Shown: positions 8,066-15,568 of the stretch, in pieces
Position numbering within the stretch: the stretch's first letter is position 1
Layout of the letters: each line of letters begins with the position of its first letter
Source of the DNA: Streptomyces paludis
GTDB taxonomy: Bacteria; Actinomycetota; Actinomycetes; Streptomycetales; Streptomycetaceae
DNA: 64,000 nucleotides
Direction: 5' to 3'
NCBI RefSeq assembly: GCF_003344965.1
Contig: NZ_CP031194.1
Span: 1,860,001 to 1,924,000 of the forward strand
Translations under genes and position numbers: made by a program
The notes under the pieces: generated by a model
Told to the model about the DNA's origin: nothing
The model's input: only the letters and a program-made list of their open reading frames with translations
Databases searched by the model: none

Positions 8066-8308
8066 TCAGTCCTTGTGCGCGGGGTAGCCCCCGTCGCCCT
8101 GGACCGTCGCCGTGTTTCCGTCGTCGTCGACGTCCAGGATCGTCACGTCCACCTCGCCGTCGCCGTCCGTGTCGAACTGGAGCACGTCCGGCTTGCCGTC
8201 CCCGTCGGTGTCGAGGAACCAGACATCCGCCTTGCCGTCCCCGTTGGTGTCCTTCGCCATCAGCTCATGGCGCTCGCCACCCTGCGCCCCGGCCTCGTCC
8301 TCGCCCAT
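8066..8308 (-). CDS. Small acidic EF-hand/dockerin-like repeat protein
   Basis: An 80-residue acidic protein made almost entirely of four consecutive calcium-loop-like units: DTNGDGKADV, DTDGDGKPDV, DTDGDGEVDV and DVDDDGNTATV. The D-x-D/N-G-D-G spacing is that of EF-hand or dockerin type calcium loops, so calcium binding is likely. No signal peptide is visible, so it is probably cytosolic. The ATG at 8308 is chosen because GAGGAG lies just upstream; a GTG at 8326 is possible. It stands alone, convergent with the lipoprotein gene. Precise role unknown. Confidence 0.75.
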   Translation of the reverse strand: MGEDEAGAQGGERHELMAKDTNGDGKADVWFLDTDGDGKPDVLQFDTDGDGEVDVTILDVDDDGNTATVQGDGGYPAHKD

Positions 8309-8474
8309 AACAGCCTCTCCTCGCACGGCGGTTCCGCTCCGCTCTGTCGGACGTGATCCTACGCGGGCGCCATCAGGGCCGCCGTCAGCCTGCCGGGGCG
8401 GTCACGTCCGCCTCTTCGGCCCGGCCGCCTGACACACTTTCCCCATTCGTCCCCCTACCGGAAAGACCTCCGCC

Positions 8475-8810
8475 GTGCTCGTGGCCCGCTCCCTCGCCCT
8501 GTTCGCCGTCGCCGCACTGTTCGAGATCGGAGGCGCCTGGCTCGTCTGGCAGGGCATTCGTGAGCACAAGGGGTGGATCTGGATCGGCGCGGGTGTGATC
8601 GCGCTGGGGCTGTACGGGGTGGTGGCCACCTTCCAGAGCGATGAGAACTTCGGCCGTATCCTCGCCGCGTACGGTGGCATCTTCGTGGCGGGTTCGATCG
8701 GCTGGGGCATGGTCGCCGACGGCTACCGGCCCGACCGCTTCGATGTCATCGGCGCCCTCGTCTGCCTCGCCGGGATGGCCGTCATCATGTACGCGCCCCG
8801 AGGTCATTGA
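8475..8810 (+). CDS. YnfA/UPF0060-family membrane protein
   Basis: A 111-residue protein with four predicted transmembrane helices, the normal size and plan of the YnfA (UPF0060) family. Family-type sequence includes [19 protein letters not shown] near the start, [19 protein letters not shown] in the third helix region and [20 protein letters not shown] at the end. The family is distantly related to small multidrug resistance transporters, and an efflux role has been proposed for some members, but substrates are not settled. The GTG start is preceded by GAAAGACC. Transcribed alone, 22 bp before the TPR gene, so the two may be co-transcribed. Confidence 0.9.
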   Translation: MLVARSLALFAVAALFEIGGAWLVWQGIREHKGWIWIGAGVIALGLYGVVATFQSDENFGRILAAYGGIFVAGSIGWGMVADGYRPDRFDVIGALVCLAGMAVIMYAPRGH

Positions 8811-8831
8811 CCGGTCCTGTCCGGGACGCGC

Positions 8832-10319
8832 ATGATTCCGCCGGGGGGTCTCATGGGGGTTTTACGCGTACTGCTGCCCGGGGCGCGTTGGGTGGCACGG
8901 TGGGGTGGGCGGCCCGGTGACGCCCTGCTGGGCGCCGCGCTGCTGCGGTGCGTCGCACCGGGGTGGATGTGGCGGAACGAGCCGGCCGTCGCGCGGCGGC
9001 TGGCGTGGTCCGGTGAAGCGGTCGTGGTGTACCGCCGGCTTCCCCGGCGCCGGGACGGTCTGTGCCACGCGCTCGCGCTCCACGCCAACGCCCTGTGCGA
9101 GAGCGGCCGTTACGAAGAGGCGATCGCGGCGGTGGCGGAGTCGCCGGCCCGGACCGGCTACACACTGCACGTCCGCGCCAAGGCCCTGATGGGGGCGGGC
9201 CGGCTCGACGAGGCCCTGGTGGCGGTGGAGGAGAGTGTGGCCGCGTACCGGAACGCCGTACCGCGGCGTGAGGACCGGCCGCGCGAGGACCGGCCGCGCG
9301 AGGACCGGCCGAGGGAACACACCGTCAACGCGCTGCGCACCCAAGGGTGGATACTGGATCGTCTCGACCGCACGGCGGAGGCGGTGGTCGCCTATCAGGA
9401 GTGTGTCGCCCTGCTGCGGGACATGCCGCCGCGGCAGGCGCTGAGCCAGGCGCGCCTGAAGATCGTCGCGCTGACGGAGCTGGCCACCGCGCTGCGTGGC
9501 CTCGGCCGGTTCGACGAGGCCATCGAGGCCGGCACCAAGGCCCGGGCGGACACCGACCCTCCCATTCTGCGCCTCTACCCCGCGTTCCTGCCGCAGCGCG
9601 TCCAGCTCCTGATCGACCTGGCCTGGTGCCACGGCGCGACCGATGATCTGCCGGCGGCGCGTGAGGCCGCCGAGGAGGCCGTCGCCGCGGCCCGCACACT
9701 GATCGGGCACGACCGGGCCACCGGGGAGCACGGGCTCGTCCTGGCGCTGGAGTGTCTCTCCCATCACCTCGGTGAACTGGCCGAGGCGGCGGCGGAGTTG
9801 TCGGCCCTGAAGGAGCTGGCGGACCTCTGCGCCCGGCTCGCCCCCGCCGACCCCGAGAAGTACGAACCCCACCTCGCCGCGGCGCTGGACGACCTGGCGT
9901 ACCGGTACGAGGAGGACGGCGCCCGCCAGGAGTCCGTGGCGGCCACCGCGGAGAGCGTCGCCGTGTACCGCCGCACCGCCGCACGCGATCCGCTGCTCCA
10001 CGAAACGGAGTTGGCCCGGGTCCTGGCGAACCTCAGCATCCGCCAACGCGACACCGGAAGCGCGGACGCCGCCGTGGCGAGCGGCCGTGAGGCGCTGGCG
10101 ATCACCCGCCGGCTGACCGGGACCGCCCCGTACACGCACAGCCTGCTGACCGCCACCCGCCTGCGGATCCTCGCCGACGCACTGCGCCTGACCGGGCAGG
10201 ACACGGAAGCATCGGCCTGCCGCGCGGAGGCCAGGACCATCGACGCAGAAGCCGCCGAAGCCGCAGAGGCCGCCGAAGCCGCCGAAGCCGCGCCATACAA
10301 CCCCGCGGCGCCCTCGTGA
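8832..10319 (+). CDS. Tetratricopeptide-repeat protein
   Basis: A 495-residue alpha-helical protein composed of degenerate TPR-like units through most of its length (for example SGRYEEAIAAVAESPARTGY, LGRFDEAIEAGTKAR, TAEAVVAYQECVALL). TPR proteins act as interaction scaffolds. A 15-bp DNA repeat at 9270-9311 encodes three copies of PREDR in a loop between repeats, and the C-terminus is an Ala/Glu tract from a GCCGAAGCC-type repeat. No other domain, signal peptide or membrane helix is seen. The ATG at 8832 lacks a strong ribosome binding site and the ATG at 8853 is an alternative start. Partner proteins cannot be inferred. Confidence 0.8.
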   Translation: MIPPGGLMGVLRVLLPGARWVARWGGRPGDALLGAALLRCVAPGWMWRNEPAVARRLAWSGEAVVVYRRLPRRRDGLCHALALHANALCESGRYEEAIAAVAESPARTGYTLHVRAKALMGAGRLDEALVAVEESVAAYRNAVPRREDRPREDRPREDRPREHTVNALRTQGWILDRLDRTAEAVVAYQECVALLRDMPPRQALSQARLKIVALTELATALRGLGRFDEAIEAGTKARADTDPPILRLYPAFLPQRVQLLIDLAWCHGATDDLPAAREAAEEAVAAARTLIGHDRATGEHGLVLALECLSHHLGELAEAAAELSALKELADLCARLAPADPEKYEPHLAAALDDLAYRYEEDGARQESVAATAESVAVYRRTAARDPLLHETELARVLANLSIRQRDTGSADAAVASGREALAITRRLTGTAPYTHSLLTATRLRILADALRLTGQDTEASACRAEARTIDAEAAEAAEAAEAAEAAPYNPAAPS

Positions 10320-10375
10320 GTCTCCCCCACATCCGGACAGACCATGGATCCGGCCCCTCGACCCCTAGGAGTAGC

Positions 10376-11149
10376 ATGCGCGCGCGTCACACCGTGGTCG
10401 TCGCCCTCGCTCCCCTGGTCCTCATCGGCACCGTGGCGCCCACCGTCCACGCCGACACGGCCGTGGGAGACACCCGCATCACATCCGTCACCGTCAAGCC
10501 GGCCACCGGCGTCGGAGCCGACCTCAAGACAGGGGTCACCGTCTCCCTGACCGCCACGGACAACTCCGGGATCGACCGCGTCATCGGCACCAAACTGACG
10601 GGCCCCGACGGGCTGGTCATCCCCGCCTCCAGCACCACCTGCAAGGCGCGGAGCGCGATCACCGTCCAGTGCCGGATCTTCTTCCCGCTCTGGCCGAAGG
10701 GTACGGACCCGGGGAATCTGCGGAACAGCGCGGCGGGCGCCTGGCGCTTCACGGCCAAGGCCGTTGCCGTGAACGGCGATTCCCACCGCCTGTCACCGGG
10801 CAAACTGCTCCACGTCAAGCGGCACGCCACGCTCCAGTCCTTGGAGGCCACGCCCCGCCCGGTCGGCAAGGGCGGCAAACTCACCCTCTCGGGCCGACTC
10901 CAACGGGCCAACTGGGACACCAACTCCTGGGAGGGATACGCGGGCCGGCCCGTCGCCCTCCAGTTCCGCAAGTCCGGCACCAAGAAGTTCAAGCCCGTCA
11001 AGACGGTCACCACCGACAGCGCCGGACGGCTGCACACCACGGTCACCGCGAAGACCACCGGCAGCTGGCGCTGGCGGTTCACCGCCGACACCGAATCCAC
11101 CGGCGCGAAGTCGCAGCACCAACGAGTGGTGGTGCGTCAGCAGTCCTGA
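10376..11149 (+). CDS. Secreted beta-rich protein (Ig-like/adhesion-type fold)
   Basis: A 257-residue exported protein. The signal peptide (residues 1-24, MRARHTVVVALAPLVLIGTV with AxA-like cleavage near VHADT) precedes two beta-rich segments. Residues about 30-130 resemble an Ig-like domain (VKPATGVGADLKTGVTVSLT) with two cysteines that may pair. The second segment (about 150-255) carries KGGKLTLSGRLQRA and RKSGTKKFKPVKTVTTDSAG, the pattern of surface beta-sandwich domains in actinobacteria. The ATG at 10376 is chosen for AGGAG five bases upstream; the longer frame from 10316 would disrupt the signal peptide. Role unknown. Convergent with arsC, only 7 bp from its stop. Confidence 0.78.
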   Translation: MRARHTVVVALAPLVLIGTVAPTVHADTAVGDTRITSVTVKPATGVGADLKTGVTVSLTATDNSGIDRVIGTKLTGPDGLVIPASSTTCKARSAITVQCRIFFPLWPKGTDPGNLRNSAAGAWRFTAKAVAVNGDSHRLSPGKLLHVKRHATLQSLEATPRPVGKGGKLTLSGRLQRANWDTNSWEGYAGRPVALQFRKSGTKKFKPVKTVTTDSAGRLHTTVTAKTTGSWRWRFTADTESTGAKSQHQRVVVRQQS

Positions 11150-11156
11150 CGCACGG

Positions 11157-11660
11157 TCAGAAACACGGTGGGACACCGAGGTCGGCCAGCAGGCCGCGGA
11201 CACGTCGCTCGATCTCGTCGCGGATGGGGCGTACGGCGTCGATGCCCCGGCCCGCCGGGTCGTCGAGGCTCCAGTCGAGGTACGTCTTGCCGGGGAAGAC
11301 CGGGCAGGTGTCGCCGCAGCCCATGGTGATCACCACGTCGGACGCCCGCACGGCGTCGACGGTCAGTGTCTTCGGCGTCTCGGCGGACATGTCGATACCG
11401 GCCTCCGCCATGGCCGCGACGGCGGCCGGGTTCACGGCGTCGGCCGGTACGGACCCGGCCGACCGTACCTCGACCCGTCCCTCGGAGAGATGGGTGAGAT
11501 AGGCGGCGGCCATCTGCGAGCGGCCCGCGTTGTGCACACACACGAAGAGCACGGACGGCTTCGAGGACCCGGACACGGTGACGGACGAGGACTCGGACTC
11601 GGACTCGGACTCGGACTCGGACTCGGACTCGGGCACAGGCTCTGAAGCGGACTCAGACAT
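11157..11660 (-). CDS. arsC: Arsenate reductase (low-Mr phosphatase type)
   Basis: A 167-residue ArsC of the low-molecular-weight tyrosine-phosphatase fold, reducing arsenate to arsenite in the cytosol. The active-site loop is CVHNAGRS (C41 to R47, CX5R), and downstream cysteines in MGCGDTCPVF are placed as in the thioredoxin- or mycothiol-linked relay of this class. A Ser/Glu dipeptide tract (residues 11-24) from a hexanucleotide repeat precedes the catalytic domain, which is unusual for the family. The ATG at 11660 overlaps the end of the acr3 gene by 8 bp, showing translational coupling. Third gene of the arsR-acr3-arsC operon. Confidence 0.92.
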   Translation of the reverse strand: MSESASEPVPESESESESESESESSSVTVSGSSKPSVLFVCVHNAGRSQMAAAYLTHLSEGRVEVRSAGSVPADAVNPAAVAAMAEAGIDMSAETPKTLTVDAVRASDVVITMGCGDTCPVFPGKTYLDWSLDDPAGRGIDAVRPIRDEIERRVRGLLADLGVPPCF

Positions 11661-12732
11661 GGGCGGAACCTTCCGGGAGAACGGCCTGCCCGGCCGTCGG
11701 TACGGTACGGGGAAAGAAGCGCCGGGCGGCGAGCCCGACATGGACCAGCCCGATCAGGACCGGCACTTCGATGAGCGGTCCCACCACCCCCGCGAGCGCC
11801 TGGCCCGAGGCCGCGCCGAAGGAGGCGATGGCGACCGCGATGGCGAGTTCGAAGTTGTTGCCCGCCGCCGTGAACGCCAGTGTCGTCGCCTTCGGATGGT
11901 CCAGCCCGACCGCCCGGCCGACCGCCAGGGACCCGGCCCACATCACCGCGAAGTACACCAGCAGCGGCAGCGCGATCCGTACGACATCCAGGGGGCGCGC
12001 GGTGATGGCGTCGCCCTGGAGCGCGAAGAGTACGACGACGGTGAACAGCAGCCCGTACAGCGCGAACGGCCCGATCCGGGGCAGCAGCCGCGCCTCGTAC
12101 CAGGCGCGCCCCCTGGCCCGCTCGCCCAGGCGGCGGGTGGCGTACCCGGCCAGCAGCGGAATGCCGAGGAAGATCAGCACGGAGCGCGCGATCTCCCACA
12201 CGGAGACATCGAGCGCGGTCCGCTCCAGACCGAGCCACCCCGGCAGCACACTCAGGTAGAACCAGCCCAGCCCGGCGAACGCGACCACCTGGAACACCGA
12301 GTTCAGCGCGACAAGGACGGCGGCGGACTCGCGGTCGCCGCCCGCGAGATCGTTCCAGATGATCACCATCGCGATACAGCGCGCCAGGCCGACGATGATC
12401 AGGCCGGTACGGTACTCGGGCAGATCCGGCAGAAAGGCCCAGGCCAGCGCGAACATCAGAGCCGGGCCGACGATCCAGTTCAGGACGAGGGACGGCACGA
12501 TGAGGCGCCGGTCGCGGGTGACGGTGTCCAGCCGGTCGTAACGGACCTTCGCGAGCACCGGGTACATCATCACCAGCAGCCCGAGCGCGATGGGCAGCGA
12601 GACACCGGTGACGGTGACCCCCGCGAGGGCGTCCCCGAGGCCGGGCACCAGCCGCCCCAGCCCGAGGCCGCCGGCCATCGCGAGCAGAATCCACACGGCG
12701 AGGAAGCGGTCCAGGAACGAGAGCCGCCTCAC
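11653..12732 (-). CDS. acr3: Arsenite efflux transporter, ACR3 family
   Basis: A 359-residue polytopic membrane protein with about ten transmembrane helices, the normal size of ACR3 carriers that extrude arsenite using the proton gradient. Diagnostic sequence includes RLIVPSLVLNWIVGPALMF, the essential-cysteine region LARCIAMVIIWNDLA and FTAAGNNFELAIAVAIA. The GTG start at 12732 overlaps the arsR stop as GTGA, so the two genes are translationally coupled; the longer open frame upstream is the arsR gene in another frame. With ArsR and ArsC it makes a complete arsenate/arsenite resistance unit. Confidence 0.93.
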   Translation of the reverse strand: MRRLSFLDRFLAVWILLAMAGGLGLGRLVPGLGDALAGVTVTGVSLPIALGLLVMMYPVLAKVRYDRLDTVTRDRRLIVPSLVLNWIVGPALMFALAWAFLPDLPEYRTGLIIVGLARCIAMVIIWNDLAGGDRESAAVLVALNSVFQVVAFAGLGWFYLSVLPGWLGLERTALDVSVWEIARSVLIFLGIPLLAGYATRRLGERARGRAWYEARLLPRIGPFALYGLLFTVVVLFALQGDAITARPLDVVRIALPLLVYFAVMWAGSLAVGRAVGLDHPKATTLAFTAAGNNFELAIAVAIASFGAASGQALAGVVGPLIEVPVLIGLVHVGLAARRFFPRTVPTAGQAVLPEGSAHV

Positions 12733-13163
12733 GACCCGGACCCGGCCGACGGGGACTCCGCCGACGGGGACTCCGCCGCCGAAGCCCCGGCGGGGCGGGT
12801 GAGGACCGCCGCGAGCCGGTCGGTCATCTGCGGAAGCGGCCGGTAGTACACCCATGTCCCGCGCCGCTCCGAGTCGATGAGCCCGGCCTGCTTGAGCAGT
12901 TTGAGATGGTGGGAGATCGTCGGCTGGGCCAGATCGAAGGCCGGTGTGAGGTCACAGACACAGACCTCGCCACCGGCGCGGGAGGCGATCATCGACAGCA
13001 GCCGCAGCCGCACCGGGTCGCCCAGCGCCTTGAACACCTTCGCCAGATCCGCGGCCTGCGCCTCGTCCAGCGGGGCGTCCAGCAGCGCGGGGCAGCATCC
13101 GTCGCCAGTATCGGTGTCGGCATCGCAGTCCTGGCCGAGCACCACAAGCTCTTGTTTCGACAT
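12729..13163 (-). CDS. arsR: ArsR/SmtB-family metalloregulator
   Basis: A 144-residue winged-helix repressor. The metal-sensing CxC is present in the DNA-binding helix region (EVCVCDL, C68 and C70), followed by the recognition helix AQPTISHHLKLLKQAGL and the wing RRGTWVYYRPL. The N-terminus holds three more cysteines (C13, C23, C24), possible extra arsenic ligands. The C-terminal tail is a Ser/Ala/Glu repeat. It heads the ars operon and should repress it until arsenite binds. Its promoter must lie in the 24-bp gap and the end of the upstream kinase gene; AT-rich sequence with TTGAAT and TATCAATATAGA sits just before the ATG. Confidence 0.93.
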   Translation of the reverse strand: MSKQELVVLGQDCDADTDTGDGCCPALLDAPLDEAQAADLAKVFKALGDPVRLRLLSMIASRAGGEVCVCDLTPAFDLAQPTISHHLKLLKQAGLIDSERRGTWVYYRPLPQMTDRLAAVLTRPAGASAAESPSAESPSAGSGS

Positions 13164-13187
13164 ACTTCTATATTGATACTCTTCGAT

Positions 13188-14681
13188 TCAAGAAGCAAGG
13201 GCTCCCTCGACGGGAGCGTCGTCAGGCGCCGCCGGGACGCGCAGCAGGAAGCACGCTCCCAGCGTCCGCGGGGCCAGTGTGAGTGTGCCGCTATGGCGGT
13301 GGGCCAGGTCGCGGGCGATGGCCAGGCCCAGGCCCGTACCCCCGCGGTCGCGCGAGCGGGCGTCGTCGAGCCGGACGAAGCGCTCGAAAACACGCTCGGC
13401 GTCCTCGGTGGGCACCCCCGGCCCGTCGTCGTGCACGGTGAGGACGACCCAGCCGTCCTCGTTCCGTACGGTGATCTGGACGCGGTGCGCGGCATGGCGG
13501 GTGGCGTTGTCGATGAGGTTGCGCAGCAGCCGCTCGCACTCGTCCGGATTTCCTTGTACGGGGACGGGTCCCGTCGAGTCGCAGTCGAGGGCCAACGACC
13601 GCTCGGTGAGGGGGTACTGCTCGGTCAGGCGGGAGGCCAGGGCCCCCAGGTCGACGGTGCTCGTGCGGACCGCCGGGGTGCGGGTGTCGAGGCGGGCGAG
13701 CAGCAGCAGGTCCTCGGCCAGCGCCTGGAGGCGGCGGGTCTGCCGCGCGGCGGTGGTGGCCGCGGCCGGCCAGTCGGTGCGCTCCGGGTAGGCGAGCGCG
13801 ACTTCCAGGCTGGCCAGCAGGGTGGTGAGGGGGCTGCGCAGCTCGTGGGCGGCGTCCGCGACGAAGCGGCGCTGCTGGGCGGCGGCGCTCTCAAGGCGCT
13901 GGAGGGTGGTGTTGATGGTGGTGGCCAGGGCGGCGATCTCGTGTCCGGTGGCGGGGACGACGACCCGTTCCCGGGGGTCGCTCGCGGTGACCGAGGCGGT
14001 GAGGACCCGGATGGCCTCGACCGGCCGCAGCGCGATCCGGACGGCGAAGTAGGCGACGGCGGCGATCAGTACGAGACCGACGAGCCCGGCCCGCAGCAGC
14101 AGTCCGTCCGTGGTGGCGGCGATCGTCTCGGCCGTGTGCGGGGACATCACCACATAGACCCGCAGGGTGGAGTCGGCGGCGACGCCCAGGGTGATGGCCT
14201 TGGCGGCGCCGAGGTCACGGGCACTGACATCGGTGTGCATGCCCATGTAGGTGCCGCCGGCCAGTTCGAACCGGTCGCGGGGGTTGTAGTCGCGGCGCTC
14301 CGGCAGACGGAGGGGGGCGATCGTCCAGCCCCCGGACGCTCTCGCCTCCGCCGGGGCGGGCAGTACATGGCGGGTGCCGGGGTCGAAGTCCGCCATGCCT
14401 CCGCCGTAGGCGACGGCGGAGCGCCGGCCGGTCGCGACGATCTCGTACGGCACGGCGCTTCTGTCGACGGGTATCCGCCCCTCGTTCAGCTGGTCGACGA
14501 GGGACCAGAGCTGTTCCTGGGCCTGGGACTCGGTGATCTCCATGCTCTGGCGGTACACCTCGCGGTGCACCCACCAGCCGATGCTCATCAGGACGACGGC
14601 GGCGGCAGCGGCGGCGGCCAGGGCGGCGCGGGCCCGTACGGAACGCGGCCACCAGCGGCGGCGCGGCTCAGCCGCGTTCAC
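13188..14681 (-). CDS. Two-component sensor histidine kinase
   Basis: A roughly 497-residue membrane sensor kinase: first transmembrane helix near the N-terminus (ALAAAAAAAVVLMSIGWWV), an extracytoplasmic domain of about 140 residues, a second helix (GLVLIAAVAYFAVRI), HAMP, the H box ADAAHELRSPLTTLL, N box LLRNLIDNATRHA, G1 HDDGPGVP and G2 GTGLGLAIARD. All catalytic boxes are intact. The GTG at 14681 is preceded by AGGG; a GTG at 14726 is an alternative start, and both overlap the response-regulator gene. Ligand unknown. The ars operon starts 24 bp downstream in the same direction, which may allow read-through. Confidence 0.9.
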   Translation of the reverse strand: MNAAEPRRRWWPRSVRARAALAAAAAAAVVLMSIGWWVHREVYRQSMEITESQAQEQLWSLVDQLNEGRIPVDRSAVPYEIVATGRRSAVAYGGGMADFDPGTRHVLPAPAEARASGGWTIAPLRLPERRDYNPRDRFELAGGTYMGMHTDVSARDLGAAKAITLGVAADSTLRVYVVMSPHTAETIAATTDGLLLRAGLVGLVLIAAVAYFAVRIALRPVEAIRVLTASVTASDPRERVVVPATGHEIAALATTINTTLQRLESAAAQQRRFVADAAHELRSPLTTLLASLEVALAYPERTDWPAAATTAARQTRRLQALAEDLLLLARLDTRTPAVRTSTVDLGALASRLTEQYPLTERSLALDCDSTGPVPVQGNPDECERLLRNLIDNATRHAAHRVQITVRNEDGWVVLTVHDDGPGVPTEDAERVFERFVRLDDARSRDRGGTGLGLAIARDLAHRHSGTLTLAPRTLGACFLLRVPAAPDDAPVEGALAS

Positions 14682-15408
14682 GGTCGCCCTGTTCTCGGTC
14701 GTCACGTTCACGGTCGCCCTGCTCACGGTCGTCCTGTTCGCGGTCGTCGACCAGCCGGTAGCCGGTCCCGCGTACGGTCTGGAGGGACCTCCGGCCGAAC
14801 GCGGAGTCCACCTTCTTGCGCAGGGCGCTGACGCGCGCCTCGACCAGGTTCGGGTCCCATGCCTCGTCGGGCCACGCGTGGTACAGCAGATCGGACTTGG
14901 AGACCGCCTGGCCCGCCCGCCGGGCCAGCATCTCCAGTACGGCGAACTCCCGGGGCGTCAGCTCCACCCGGGTGCCGGCCCGGCGGCAGACCCGGGCGGC
15001 GACATCCACCGAGAGGTCGCCCACGGCGAGGACGGGCGGGGCGGTCGTGGCGGCCCGCCGCACCAGGGCCCGCAGCCGGGCGACGAGCACCACGTAGGAG
15101 AAGGGTTTGGCCAGGTAGTCGTCGGCCCCGGTGTCCAGGGCCTCCGCCTGGTCCCATTCCCCGTCCTTCGCGGTGAGCACCAGGATGGGCGTGGTGTCGC
15201 CCTCCCGGCGCAGCTGGGCGCAGACCTTGTAGCCGTTGAGTCCGGGCAGCATCAAGTCCAGTACGACGACGGCGTATTCGCCGTTCCGGGCCATCCACAG
15301 ACCCTGGCGGCCGTCATGGGCGAGATCGACACTGTAGCCCTCCGCGGTCAGACCGGTGCGCAGTGTGTGTGCGAGGTCCACCTCGTCTTCGACCACCAGG
15401 ATGCGCAT
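14668..15408 (-). CDS. OmpR-family response regulator
   Basis: A 246-residue response regulator paired with the kinase that follows and overlaps it. The receiver has the acidic pocket VVEDEVD and the phospho-acceptor Asp51 in VVVLDLMLPGLNGY, with the conserved lysine in LAKPFSY. The C-terminal winged helix is OmpR-type (VELTPREFAVLEMLA ... ARVSALRKKVD ... VRGTGYRLV). After the DNA-binding domain comes an unusual tail of DDREQ/GDRER pentapeptides encoded by a 15-bp-type repeat that also forms the start region of the kinase gene in another frame. The ATG at 15408 gives the usual N-terminus; a GTG at 15438 with GGAAGG upstream is an alternative. Confidence 0.92.
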   Translation of the reverse strand: MRILVVEDEVDLAHTLRTGLTAEGYSVDLAHDGRQGLWMARNGEYAVVVLDLMLPGLNGYKVCAQLRREGDTTPILVLTAKDGEWDQAEALDTGADDYLAKPFSYVVLVARLRALVRRAATTAPPVLAVGDLSVDVAARVCRRAGTRVELTPREFAVLEMLARRAGQAVSKSDLLYHAWPDEAWDPNLVEARVSALRKKVDSAFGRRSLQTVRGTGYRLVDDREQDDREQGDRERDDREQGDRERG

Positions 15409-15441
15409 GTTGTGCAGCTTCGCACAGTGCCCGCACACCTT

Positions 15442-15459
15442 CCTGACCTTCCGGTCAGG
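15442..15459. promoter_or_regulatory. Perfect 7-bp palindrome upstream of the response regulator
   Basis: CCTGACC (15442-15448) and GGTCAGG (15453-15459) flank TTCC. On the minus-strand transcript the loop and 3' arm contain GGAAGG, the best ribosome binding site for the alternative GTG start at 15438. It could be an operator for autoregulation or a structure masking the binding site. Confidence 0.45.
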
Positions 15460-15497
15460 TTGGATCAGGAAACGGTCAACGACGTCCGGGCACCCTG

Positions 15498-15550
15498 GCG
15501 GGGTGTTTCCTCGCCGCCGCGGAAGGCGCGGGGTGTGTCCTCGCCGCCGC
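15498..15550. repeat. Direct repeat in the divergent spacer
   Basis: The 23-base element GCGGGGTGT(T/G)TCCTCGCCGCCGC occurs at 15498-15520 and again at 15528-15550, a 30-bp period, between the response regulator and the glycosyltransferase. It may be a duplicated regulator site or simple slippage. Confidence 0.6.
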
Positions 15551-15568
15551 TGAAAGGCTCTGCCCCCG

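Noticed and set aside
13188..15408. Idea that the two-component system is the arsenic sensor of the ars operon
   Set aside because: ArsR with its CxC sensor already heads the operon, and the kinase has no metal-binding cysteines in its sensor region; only proximity supports the idea.
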